Shown: positions 34,845-44,481 of the stretch, one piece after another | Layout of the letters: every line of letters begins with the position of its first letter | Position numbering within the stretch: position 1 is the stretch's first letter | Assembly (NCBI RefSeq): GCF_009498525.1 | Contig: NZ_QSNT01000011.1 | Span: forward strand, 28,634 to 92,633 | From: Rhizobium sp. ICMP 5592 | GTDB taxonomy: Bacteria; Pseudomonadota; Alphaproteobacteria; Rhizobiales; Rhizobiaceae | DNA: 64,000 bases | Direction of reading: 5' to 3' | The notes under the pieces: generated by a model | What the model was told of the DNA's origin: nothing | Seen by the model: only the letters and a program-made list of their open reading frames with translations | Databases searched by the model: none | Program-made: the position numbers and the translations under genes

Positions 34845-36530
34845 TCATTCCCAGCCAACCATGCGCCGATAGAAATCGAAGGCGTGATCGGACAAGGGAT
34901 CGACCGGCACAGGTGCCGGCAGCGCCGCCAGTTTCGGTGCAACAGACATGGCCGAAGCGACCTGAGTGTCGGCCTCCTCAGCGACAGGATCGGCGGCGGT
35001 GGCCGGTTGATCCGTCTCCTCGGGCGAGGATTCGTCCTCGCTGTCGTCGCGCGCCGTCTCTCCGCCCTGCCCCTGTTCGCGCTCCTCATCGACCAGGTCG
35101 ACGCGATCGACCCGTTTCGGATCGTCATCGCCAGGAACTTCGGCGGGAAGATAGTGCGCAATCGCAAAGGGAATGCCGAGCAGCGGAGCGATCGTCGTTC
35201 CCGTCTGCGCCACAGCCTCCGACATGTCCACGATCGTCATCGCCGGCGCATTGCCCTGCGGTTTTACAGGAAGCGCGGCGGTTGGCGCATTCTGCGCCTC
35301 CTCGGAGGAAGCCGCAATCTGGCCCGCCAGGGCGGCGGTGAGGTTTCTGACGCTCTCGTCACGGACCGTTTGCGGCAATGGTTGCAGATCCCGCTGATCT
35401 GCGGCAAGCGCCTGCGCGATGACCCGCTCCGCCAAAGGCGCATCGCTCCGGGTGAGCTGCGCAAGATCGGAGCCGGTCACATCAATCGCGGGGCTGATGA
35501 CGACTTGCAGCCCTTGCTTGATATCGGCCTGCAGCTGCTGGATATCACGCGGCACAGGCGGCGGCGTGAGGGGGGATCTGATCAAGGCGATTTCGGTCGG
35601 GATCTTGCTTTCACCGGACGCCAATAGTGGCAGCGACGCGACGGAAAGCGCCTTGTCTTCGATGATGACGGCAATCTGTGGAAGAGCACCCCTTTCAGCG
35701 GCGGGCATGCTTGCGGTCTGCGGTGTCGTGCTGCCCTGCGGATTTGGCGCAGTTTGCGGCATCACGACGGCTTCCGGGTCAAGCATGGCCTCCGGAACCG
35801 GGATCGCTACGGGACCGGCAATGGTCTGGACGACAATCGTCGCTGCCTGTTGCGGAGCCTGAGCGGAAGGTGTCGAGGGAGAAGTGGTGACAGGCGTGAG
35901 AGATGGCGCCGCCATCTTCTCGGGCAAGGCCGTCGGGGCTGCCGCTGCCGTATTGACAGTCGCCTCGGAGGTCTTCGGCATTGCCTGAGCCGGAACCGGG
36001 GTCTGCTGCCCGACCGCATCCGGTTCTCCGGCATTCTGGCCATAGGAATTGACCACCGCCCGGATGATTGCATCGGGCTCCTGCGTCAGGGATGCATCCA
36101 GTCTGACGGCGATCTGCACCGCTTGCGGGCTATCGGGATTGTCGAGGACCTCAGCAAGCAGAGGCAGAGGAACCGGCGTTTTCATCTGCGCATTCAACTG
36201 CTGCTGGGCGGCGGCAAGTTGCTGGGGTGGCAGGCTGCGGATTGCATCGACCAGCCGCTGCGCCAGGGCGGCATTGCTCTCGCCCGGTTCGCGCGGAACG
36301 TTCAATGCCACGCTGGCGGCGTCGATCGCCGACAGCAGGCTTTCGAACATCCGTTCGCGTGCCGCGGCCAGCAGCATGTTCAGCTTGCCTCCGGCGCTGG
36401 CGTTCACCGCACTCGAGAGCACCGCAAGCGGCGTCGCCGCAGCCTGGGCGCTGGATGTTTCTGCGGTGGCGACCACCGGCTTCTCAATGGACGCACCCAC
36501 AACGGAAACTGCGGCAACGGGAGGCAACAT
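34845..36530 (-). CDS. Hypothetical Ala/Pro/Gln-rich protein
   Basis: A 561-residue low-complexity protein convergent with rpsA. The N-terminal 150 residues look helical (LNMLLAAARERMFESLLSAIDAASVALNV; LAQRLVDAIRSLPPQQLAAAQQQLNAQ). The middle is rich in Pro, Ala, Thr and Gln. A later acidic segment (VPGDDDPKRVDRVDLVDEEREQ) is followed by a short conserved-looking end, DHAFDFYRRMVGWE. The composition recalls FliK-type hook-length proteins, but no FliK domain is recognisable and no flagellar genes are nearby. Third-position GC is consistent with a real gene. No signal peptide is clear. Confidence 0.6.
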   Translation of the reverse strand: MLPPVAAVSVVGASIEKPVVATAETSSAQAAATPLAVLSSAVNASAGGKLNMLLAAARERMFESLLSAIDAASVALNVPREPGESNAALAQRLVDAIRSLPPQQLAAAQQQLNAQMKTPVPLPLLAEVLDNPDSPQAVQIAVRLDASLTQEPDAIIRAVVNSYGQNAGEPDAVGQQTPVPAQAMPKTSEATVNTAAAAPTALPEKMAAPSLTPVTTSPSTPSAQAPQQAATIVVQTIAGPVAIPVPEAMLDPEAVVMPQTAPNPQGSTTPQTASMPAAERGALPQIAVIIEDKALSVASLPLLASGESKIPTEIALIRSPLTPPPVPRDIQQLQADIKQGLQVVISPAIDVTGSDLAQLTRSDAPLAERVIAQALAADQRDLQPLPQTVRDESVRNLTAALAGQIAASSEEAQNAPTAALPVKPQGNAPAMTIVDMSEAVAQTGTTIAPLLGIPFAIAHYLPAEVPGDDDPKRVDRVDLVDEEREQGQGGETARDDSEDESSPEETDQPATAADPVAEEADTQVASAMSVAPKLAALPAPVPVDPLSDHAFDFYRRMVGWE

Positions 36531-36768
36531 GACATGCTCCTCTGTCTAGCAAGACGGTGTTGGAAGCGGAAGGCAGGTTCAGTCAAGGTCCGCTCATGCG
36601 GCCGGTCGCTATTCGAACACCGGAGGCCGGCAAGGCAACGCAAGAAGGCGCCGATCGAATGCATGCAATCAGAGGCAGAATAGCAGGGCGTTTCTTAACA
36701 GATTGCTAAAGAAATGCCGGCGCAGCGGAAGCGGCACCGGCTTTTCCATTCGTTTTTGCAGCGGCTGA

Positions 36769-37395
36769 TCAGCTATGCGCGAAAATATCGGCCTCTTCCC
36801 AGCCGAGGAGATCGAGCTTGGCGCGCGTCGGCAGGAAGGTAAAACACGCTTCCGCATGCTCCATGCGGCCGTCGCGCACAAGGCGTGCCGTCAGCTTGTC
36901 GCGCAGCGCGTGCAGATAAAGCACATCGGAGGCGGCATATTCCAGCTGCGCCGGCGACAGCTTTTCCGCCGCCCAGTCGGAGGACTGCTGTGCCTTGGAA
37001 ATATCGACCTCAAGCAGCTCCTTGAGATTGTCCTTCAGGCCGTGACGGTCCGTATAGGTGCGGCAGAGGCGCGAGGCGATCTTGGTGCAGAAGACCGGCG
37101 TGGTGGTGACACCGAAGGTATGGAACAGCACGGCGATATCGAAGCGGCCATAGTGGAAGATCTTCTGACGGGTCGTATCGGCGAGCATGGCGACGAGATT
37201 GGGCGCCTGCTTCTGGCCCGAGGCGATGCGGATGATGTCGGCGGTGCCGTCGCCCGGCGAGAGCTGCACGACGCAGAGCCGGTCACGACGCGGGATGAGG
37301 CCGAGGGTTTCGGTGTCGATGGCTATGGCGTCGGTATAGCGGGCGGCATCGGCGGCGGAAATATCGCCTTCGTGATAGCGGATGGTGGCGGCCAT
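36769..37395 (-). CDS. RNase D-like 3'-5' exonuclease, short form
   Basis: A 208-residue DEDDy exonuclease. Its metal ligands appear in AIDTETLGL (Asp, Glu), HYGRFDIAVL (Asp) and YAASDVLYLHAL (Tyr and Asp). RNase D trims tRNA precursors. The C-terminal HRDC domains of Escherichia coli RNase D are absent here, as in many alphaproteobacterial short homologues, so the exact substrate is uncertain. Confidence 0.88.
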   Translation of the reverse strand: MAATIRYHEGDISAADAARYTDAIAIDTETLGLIPRRDRLCVVQLSPGDGTADIIRIASGQKQAPNLVAMLADTTRQKIFHYGRFDIAVLFHTFGVTTTPVFCTKIASRLCRTYTDRHGLKDNLKELLEVDISKAQQSSDWAAEKLSPAQLEYAASDVLYLHALRDKLTARLVRDGRMEHAEACFTFLPTRAKLDLLGWEEADIFAHS

Positions 37396-37481
37396 GAAAC
37401 TCTCCGGGCTTACTATCGTCTGAAACTTGTTATCGCCCTGTTTTATAGAACAGACAGGGACATAGCGATACCGCGCGAGGT

Positions 37482-38300
37482 CTAGAATGTGGGCGGCGTG
37501 TTGATCCAGAGCAATATGGTTTCGCCGTCGTGGCGGTTGCGCCAGGAGTGATCGCGGCGGCTTTCGAAATAGAGGGAATCGCCCGGCATCAGATCGAAGA
37601 ACTGGTCGTTGTCGAGCACCAGCTCCAGCCGGCCGGCAAGAACATGGATGAACTCCTCACCGTCGTGACGATAGGCGCCCTCGCTGGTGGCACCCGGCGC
37701 CAGGACGAAACGATGGCAATCCATCATCGTCCGCCCCTCGGCGAGCAGCTGGACAGTGACGCCCGGCGTCGTTTCCGGCCAGGCGCGCCATTCACCCGAC
37801 CGGATCAATGCCGGGACATCCTCGCGCTCCTCGCCCGACAGACGCGAGACCGTCGTGCCGTAATAATTGGCGAGATCGTGCAAGGTCTTGAAGCTCACAC
37901 CCTGCGAGGTGCGCTCCAGCGTCGACAGGGTCGAAGAGGTCACACCCATGTCGGCGGCAACCTGATCCAGCGTCTTGCCGGCCGCGTGGCGGAGCGCCCG
38001 CAGCTTGCGGCCAATGCCGGAGGACGTCGCCTGCTCGCCATTGTCCACGCCCGGCAGCGTCGCATCTTCCGTTTCCAGGGCTTCGCGGATCGCGGCGGGA
38101 TTGAGCCCGCGCTCGGCGCGGAACCAGGAAATCCGCTTCAGCCGCGCCACGTCCTCGGCGCTATACTGGCGGTGGCCGGTGTCGGAGCGGCTGGGCACGA
38201 CCAGACCCTGGCTTTCCCAAAGCCTGAGCGTCGAAGCCGACACGCCCGCCAGACGCGCCGCCTCCGCCACCTTGTACCGCACGGGCTCGGTGCTGTTCAT
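37482..38300 (-). CDS. Three-domain regulator: MerR HTH + XRE HTH + cupin
   Basis: A 272-residue protein with three recognisable domains. Residues 5-75 are a MerR-type winged helix (YKVAEAARLAGVSASTLRLWESQGLVVPSRSDTGHRQYSAED). Residues about 97-155 are an XRE-type HTH (LRALRHAAGKTLDQVAADMGVTSSTLSTLERTSQGVS). Residues about 185-270 are a cupin (EGAYRHDGEEFIHVLAGRLELVL, MPGDSLYFESRRDHSWRNR). XRE-cupin proteins often control amine or amino-acid degradation. It is divergent from gabT-gabD with a 195-bp gap holding a perfect palindrome, so control of those genes is likely. Confidence 0.85.
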   Translation of the reverse strand: MNSTEPVRYKVAEAARLAGVSASTLRLWESQGLVVPSRSDTGHRQYSAEDVARLKRISWFRAERGLNPAAIREALETEDATLPGVDNGEQATSSGIGRKLRALRHAAGKTLDQVAADMGVTSSTLSTLERTSQGVSFKTLHDLANYYGTTVSRLSGEEREDVPALIRSGEWRAWPETTPGVTVQLLAEGRTMMDCHRFVLAPGATSEGAYRHDGEEFIHVLAGRLELVLDNDQFFDLMPGDSLYFESRRDHSWRNRHDGETILLWINTPPTF

Positions 38301-38377
38301 TTGCCAATGATTCCTGATCTTCGTTTTTTGATTTGCTTAGCACGGATGGCCGGCTTGCGAGAGCCTTGTCCGCTTTC

Positions 38378-38407
38378 TTGTCACCCCTACAAAATGTCGC
38401 TTGATAT
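38378..38407 (+). promoter_or_regulatory. Candidate gabT promoter
   Basis: TTGTCA (38378-38383) and TGATAT (38402-38407) with an 18-bp spacer, 88 bp before the gabT start. The palindrome at 38442-38460 would lie in the early transcript. Confidence 0.4.
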
Positions 38408-38441
38408 CTTGCAGGAAAAATGTAGGAATTTTTCTAAAGAA

Positions 38442-38460
38442 CTTGCAGAAATTCTGCAAG
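38442..38460. promoter_or_regulatory. Perfect 19-bp palindrome, candidate operator of the MerR-XRE-cupin regulator
   Basis: CTTGCAGAA and TTCTGCAAG flank a single central A. A second copy of the left half-site (cttgcagg) begins at 38409, about 33 bp upstream, roughly three helical turns. This arrangement suits a cooperative DNA-binding regulator. Binding is inferred. Confidence 0.55.
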
Positions 38461-38495
38461 CTAATTTAGATTCCCTCTCATTTCGGAGCGCATCG

Positions 38496-39767
<1,272 letters not shown>

Positions 39768-39841
39768 CGGCGCTCGCCTCAAAACCATTCTCAAAACGCC
39801 CGGCACGATGGCCGGGCAATATCCTCTCCGGAGTGCATATC

Positions 39842-41323
39842 ATGACCTTCACGACCGCAATGACCAAGCATGTTCCCTTCTCCTCGCCCTTCCTGCGCGA
39901 CGCCGGCTACATCAACGGCGTCTGGACGGCCGGCGGCGCGACGAAGACCTTCGATGTCATCAACCCGGCAACGGGCGAAGTGCTGGCGAGCCTGCCCGAT
40001 ATGGGCGCCGCCGAGACCACGGCGGCGATCGACGCCGCCTATGCCGCGCAAGCCGCCTGGGCCGCGCGCCCGGCCAAGGAGCGCAGCGCCATCCTGCGCA
40101 AGTGGTTCGACCTGATGGTCGCCAATGCCGACGAATTGGGCGCCATCCTGACGGCGGAAATGGGCAAGCCGCTCCCCGAGGCCAGGGGCGAGATCCTCTA
40201 CGCTGCGTCCTATGTCGAATGGTATGCGGAAGAGGCCAAGCGCATCTATGGCGAGACGATTCCGGCTCCCTCCAATGACAAGCGCATGCTCGTCATCCGG
40301 CAGCCGGTCGGCGTCGTCGGCACGATCACGCCCTGGAACTTCCCGGCGGCGATGATCGCACGTAAGGTTGCCCCGGCACTTGCCGTCGGCTGCACGGTCG
40401 TCTCCAAGCCCGCCGAGCAGACGCCGCTCTCAGCAATCGCCCTGGCGGTGCTCGCCGAGCAGGCCGGCATTCCTGCCGGCGTGTTCAACGTCATCGTCGG
40501 CGTCGACGGCCCGACGATCGGCCGCGAGCTCTGCAGCAATGCAAAGGTGCGCAAGATCAGCTTTACCGGCTCGACGGAAGTCGGGCGCATCCTGATGCGC
40601 CAGTGCTCCGACCAGATCAAGAAAGTCAGCCTCGAGCTCGGCGGCAATGCGCCGTTCATCGTCTTCGACGACGCCGATCTCGACGCCGCCGTCGAAGGGG
40701 CGATCGCCTCCAAGTACCGCAATGCCGGCCAGACCTGCGTCTGCGCCAACCGCATCTATGTGCAATCGAACGTCTATGATGCCTTCGCGGCCAAGCTCGC
40801 CGCCAAGGTGGCCGAGCTTGCGGTCGGCGATGGCTTCACGCCCGGTGTTGCCATCGGGCCGCTGATCGATGAGCAGGGCATTGCCAAGGTCGAGGATCAT
40901 GTCCGCGATGCCGTCTCGAAGGGCGCAAAGGTGCTCACCGGCGGCAAGCGTATTGAGGGCGCCGGCACCTTCTTCGCGCCGACCATCCTCACCGGCATCG
41001 ATCGCACCATGAAGGTCGCCCGCGAGGAAACCTTCGGCCCGGTCGCGCCGCTCTTCCGCTTCGAGACGGTGGAGGACGTCATCGCACAGGCGAACGACAC
41101 GGAATTCGGTCTGGCCGCCTATTTCTTCGCCGGCGATCTGAAGAAGGTCTGGCGGGTCGCCGAGGCGCTGGAATACGGCATGGTCGGCATTAACACCGGC
41201 CTGATGTCGGCGGAGACCGCGCCCTTCGGCGGCATCAAGCAATCCGGTCTTGGCCGCGAAGGCTCGCGGCACGGCGCCGACGACTACCTTGAAATGAAAT
41301 ATCTTTGCATCGGCAATCTTTAG
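39842..41323 (+). CDS. gabD: NAD(P)-dependent succinate-semialdehyde dehydrogenase
   Basis: A 493-residue aldehyde dehydrogenase. The catalytic glutamate is in LELGGNAPFIVF and the cysteine in NAGQTCVCANRIYV. The GSTEVGRILM cofactor segment and the terminal GLGREGSRHGADDYLEMKYLC fit the GabD subfamily. It completes GABA breakdown to succinate downstream of GabT. The ATG at 39842 has ccggag 8 bases upstream; GTG 39833 overlaps that site. Confidence 0.92.
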   Translation: MTFTTAMTKHVPFSSPFLRDAGYINGVWTAGGATKTFDVINPATGEVLASLPDMGAAETTAAIDAAYAAQAAWAARPAKERSAILRKWFDLMVANADELGAILTAEMGKPLPEARGEILYAASYVEWYAEEAKRIYGETIPAPSNDKRMLVIRQPVGVVGTITPWNFPAAMIARKVAPALAVGCTVVSKPAEQTPLSAIALAVLAEQAGIPAGVFNVIVGVDGPTIGRELCSNAKVRKISFTGSTEVGRILMRQCSDQIKKVSLELGGNAPFIVFDDADLDAAVEGAIASKYRNAGQTCVCANRIYVQSNVYDAFAAKLAAKVAELAVGDGFTPGVAIGPLIDEQGIAKVEDHVRDAVSKGAKVLTGGKRIEGAGTFFAPTILTGIDRTMKVAREETFGPVAPLFRFETVEDVIAQANDTEFGLAAYFFAGDLKKVWRVAEALEYGMVGINTGLMSAETAPFGGIKQSGLGREGSRHGADDYLEMKYLCIGNL

Positions 41324-41362
41324 AGTGCCGTACAGGCAATATGATGTACCGTAGCCGGCTAA

Positions 41363-42136
41363 TCATGTCGTCGTGATGAGGACGCGGCCCTGCCATAGCC
41401 GGGCCGCCGTCAGCTTTCCGGAATAGAAGGCACCAGTGTCGATGTTGAGCCGCAGCCCATCCGCGTCGGCATCCTTCACCGGCGTATGGCCGTGAATGAT
41501 CAGCTTCGGCAGCGGCTGCGCACTGTCGTAGAAGCGCGAGCGGATGTAGACGAGATCGTCATCCGCCTGCTCCGCGATCGGCCGGTCCGGATCGATACCG
41601 GCATGCACGAACAATACCTCCGGCGTGTCGAGGAGGATCGGCAGGCTGCGCAGGAAATTGATATGGTCGTCAGGCAGCCAGGTCCGGATGAAGGTATCAA
41701 GCTTCTTCTGCTGGGGATATTGCCGACGCAAGGTCTGGATATCCGCACCGTAGGATTTCAGCGTCGCATCGCCGCCGAGCGCCACCCAGTCGTCCAGCGA
41801 TATGTCTCCATCGATATATTCGAGCATCGCCATTTCGTGATTGCCGGTGAGGCAGATCCGGTCGAAGCCGTTCGGCGGTGGCGCCATCAGCCGGCTGACG
41901 ACCTGCGCCGAGGCTGGGCCACGATCGATGTAGTCGCCGAGCATGATGATCAGCTTGCGGCCGGGCAGCGTGGCGGCATCGGTGAAAATCTTGCGCTCCA
42001 GCGCGCTCAGGAGATCGTAGCGTCCATGCACGTCGCCGATCACATAGGTAGGCATATCGAGGAGATCGAGCCGCTCACGCCGACGCTGCTGGCCGAAGCC
42101 ACGCGTCATTTTTTCGCGTATCGTATTTGCCACCAT
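41363..42136 (-). CDS. PPP-family serine/threonine protein phosphatase-like metallophosphatase
   Basis: A 257-residue protein with all the metallophosphatase motifs in order: GDVHGRYD, GDYIDRGP, GNHEMA, VHAGIDP and HGHTPV. This matches bacterial PPP phosphatases of the PrpA/ApaH-like group. The N-terminus carries a 25-residue basic extension (RGFGQQRRRERLDLL) before the catalytic domain. The substrate is unknown. It is divergent from copC. Confidence 0.85.
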   Translation of the reverse strand: MVANTIREKMTRGFGQQRRRERLDLLDMPTYVIGDVHGRYDLLSALERKIFTDAATLPGRKLIIMLGDYIDRGPASAQVVSRLMAPPPNGFDRICLTGNHEMAMLEYIDGDISLDDWVALGGDATLKSYGADIQTLRRQYPQQKKLDTFIRTWLPDDHINFLRSLPILLDTPEVLFVHAGIDPDRPIAEQADDDLVYIRSRFYDSAQPLPKLIIHGHTPVKDADADGLRLNIDTGAFYSGKLTAARLWQGRVLITTT

Positions 42137-42386
42137 GAAACTCTCTCATCGAAGTATCAGCATCCCGAGCGCTCTAACCCATATCTGCAGGAACGATCGA
42201 AAAACGACGATTCTTTGCCGAGTCATGGGCATAAACGCTTCTGTCGGCCCTCTACCTCGCCGCAAGCCGTCAAGAAAACGTTACCTTGCGGCAAAGCGTC
42301 CCGAATGGAGCTATTTCACACGGCAAAAGTTGACATGAGGTATCCACAATCCTATCGCGCTCGATAAGCCAAGAGGAGGACTTTTC

Positions 42387-42755
42387 ATAGCCACGACCAT
42401 CACCAGGCTCGGCCTTGCCGCCATTCTCGCACTCGGCCTTGCCGGGCAGGCCTTTGCGCACGCACATCTGAAATCGGCTGCGCCCGCCGACAAAAGCACG
42501 GCCACAAGCTCGCCCAACGAGCTGGACCTGACCTTTACGGAGAGCCTGAACCTCAAATTCTCCGGGGTCAAACTGACCGGCCCTGACAAGGCAGCCGTCA
42601 AGATCGGCGATCCCACGCTGACGCGGAAGGGCATGGGTCTGACGGTTCCCGTTTCCACTCCCCTTGGCGCGGGCACCTATACCGTCGAATGGCATGTCCT
42701 TTCCACCGATGGCCATAAGACCAATGGCAGCTACACCTTCACCGTGAAGCCTTGA
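42387..42755 (+). CDS. copC: Copper resistance/chaperone protein CopC with apparent ATA start codon
   Basis: The frame encodes 122 residues: a signal peptide (TRLGLAAILALGLAGQAFA) then a mature protein beginning HAHLKSAAPADK, the N-terminal histidine expected for the CopC Cu(II) site. The C-terminal WHVLSTDGHKTNGSYTFTV holds the other ligands. No ATG, GTG or TTG occurs between the in-frame stop at 42336 and the signal peptide. The only well-placed initiator is ATA at 42387, six bases after a perfect AGGAGGA. The stop overlaps the TTG start of copD (TTGA). Confidence 0.8.
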   Translation: MATTITRLGLAAILALGLAGQAFAHAHLKSAAPADKSTATSSPNELDLTFTESLNLKFSGVKLTGPDKAAVKIGDPTLTRKGMGLTVPVSTPLGAGTYTVEWHVLSTDGHKTNGSYTFTVKP

Positions 42756-43639
42756 TCGACCCGGACACAGCGCTCGCGGCATGCCGCTTCCTTCACGATG
42801 CATCGCTGATGCTTCTGTGGGGCACTTCGGCCTATCTTTGCCTTATGGTGCCGAAAGCGCTGGCGGACAGGGTCTGGCACATGCTCGCCGGCGCATCCGT
42901 CGTCACCACTCTGGCAGCGGTCCTCGCTACCCTCATTTTGCTGCCGCTTGCCGCCGCCGGCATCGGCAACGGCTGGAGAGACGCCATCGATGCAGGCACA
43001 CTCCACGCGGTCTTGTTCGAGACGACGGTGGGGCAAGCCTGGCTCGCACAGGCTGCGGCCGCACTCATCCTCCTTCTCGCCTTGCCGCTGCCGGGGCATT
43101 GGCATCATCGGGGCATGGCGCTCGGCTCCGGCCTCGGCCTTGCCGCGCTCGTGCTGACCGGGCATGCCTCGATGCATGAGGAATGGCTGAGAATGGCGCA
43201 TCGCGCCAACGATATGCTGCACGTTCTGGCCGGTGGCGGCTGGCTGGGCGCATTGGTGCCACTGATCCCCATTCTCAGGCTTCTGAGCCGACCCGAATAC
43301 CGGACTGAGGCACTGCTGGCACTGCGGCGCTTCTCGACGGCCGGGCATATCGCGGTGGCGCTGGTCATCGTTTCCGGCATCGTCAATACGATGCTGGTCC
43401 TGAAGCACCTGCCGACCGACTGGTCGTCGCCCTATCAGAGACTGCTCGCCCTCAAGATCGCGTTCGTTGCCGGCATGAGCCTGCTGGCGATCGTCAATCG
43501 CTATGTCCTTGCGCCGCGCATCGGGCATGATCAGGCGCGAGCACTGAATGCCATCCGCCTTGGCAGCATCGCCGAGATCGTCCTCGGTATCGCCGTCATC
43601 GCGCTGGTCGCCGTCTTCGGCATGCTCGAACCGGTCTGA
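42752..43639 (+). CDS. copD: Copper resistance D family membrane protein
   Basis: A 295-residue inner-membrane protein with about eight hydrophobic segments. It begins ACRFLHDASLMLLWGTSAYLCLM. The segments GHASMHEEWLRMAHRANDMLHVLAGGGWLGALVPL and RRFSTAGHIAVALVIVSGIVNTMLVL carry the histidine and methionine residues of the CopD/YebZ family proposed to take copper from CopC across the membrane. The start is TTG 42752, overlapping the copC stop, so CopC translation would couple to it. Confidence 0.85.
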   Translation: MIDPDTALAACRFLHDASLMLLWGTSAYLCLMVPKALADRVWHMLAGASVVTTLAAVLATLILLPLAAAGIGNGWRDAIDAGTLHAVLFETTVGQAWLAQAAAALILLLALPLPGHWHHRGMALGSGLGLAALVLTGHASMHEEWLRMAHRANDMLHVLAGGGWLGALVPLIPILRLLSRPEYRTEALLALRRFSTAGHIAVALVIVSGIVNTMLVLKHLPTDWSSPYQRLLALKIAFVAGMSLLAIVNRYVLAPRIGHDQARALNAIRLGSIAEIVLGIAVIALVAVFGMLEPV

Positions 43640-43642
43640 CCG

Positions 43643-44413
43643 TCAGGCCGACAGCAGCTTCACCACCGCCCGGATCGCCTCAGGATCTTCACTCTTCGGC
43701 CTGTATTCGAGACCCACCCTGCCCTCGTAACCATGGGCGAAGAGCCAGTTCAACCGGCCGGCCAGATCAATTTCGCCGCTGCCCGGATCGTTGCGCCCGG
43801 GATGATCGGCGACATGGATATGGACAATACGATCAACGCGTCCCTTGACGACTTCCTCCGTGCGCTCGCCCATCACCGCTGAATGATAGATATCGTAGAC
43901 GATGCCGATTTCCGGGCGACCGACTTCATCGATGATATCGAGACCCTCCGCCGTCGAGGACAGATAGTAGCCGGCATGATCGACCAGCGTGTTCAGCGGT
44001 TCGAGGCCGAGGCGCACACCCGACCCTTTGAGGATATCGGCGCCGGCACGCAGGGCGGAGATCAAGGCGGCGCGCTGCTCGGCGCGCGAAAATTCTAGCA
44101 GATCGTCGCCTGCCTGCGCGATCAGAACCGGAGCGCTAAGGCGCTGCGCCACCTTGACGGATTTCTCCAATCCCGCCAGCCAGGCGTCCTTGTTAGCCGG
44201 ATTCGTCAATGCAATCATCGGCTCGGCGACGATACCAGCAACAGCTATGCCCGTCTCCGCGACTGCTGATGCGATCGCATCCAGCTCCTTGTTCGTCCAG
44301 CGCCAGAACTCGACCGCGCTGAGGCCGGCCGCATGCGCCAGCCGGATGCGATCGGCGAAATCATCGCCTTCGCGGGCAAACAGCCATTCGATGCACGCCG
44401 AAAATTGCCGCAT
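43643..44413 (-). CDS. Sugar phosphate isomerase/epimerase family (hydroxypyruvate isomerase-like)
   Basis: A 256-residue TIM-barrel protein of the AP-endonuclease-like isomerase superfamily. Segments SACIEWLFAREGDDFADRIRLAHAAGLSAVEFW, GLEPLNTLVDHAGYYL, GIVYDIYHSAVMGE and HIHVADHPGRNDPGSGEIDL correspond to metal-binding residues (Glu, Asp, His, Glu). These match Hyi/OtnI-type enzymes. The ATG at 44413 has ggagaggag upstream; a frame reaching 44470 adds no conserved sequence. It lies beside the AraC regulator and ABC importer. Confidence 0.85.
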   Translation of the reverse strand: MRQFSACIEWLFAREGDDFADRIRLAHAAGLSAVEFWRWTNKELDAIASAVAETGIAVAGIVAEPMIALTNPANKDAWLAGLEKSVKVAQRLSAPVLIAQAGDDLLEFSRAEQRAALISALRAGADILKGSGVRLGLEPLNTLVDHAGYYLSSTAEGLDIIDEVGRPEIGIVYDIYHSAVMGERTEEVVKGRVDRIVHIHVADHPGRNDPGSGEIDLAGRLNWLFAHGYEGRVGLEYRPKSEDPEAIRAVVKLLSA

Positions 44414-44481
44414 GAAAATCTCCTCTCCAAACAAGCTTTGAGGAGTGCGACAGATCGACGGCGGCGGCAAGGGGCTCGTAG

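Noticed and set aside
35754..36683. 309-residue plus-strand frame over the low-complexity gene
   Set aside because: Arg/Gly-rich antisense reading; the minus-strand frame is longer and more protein-like.
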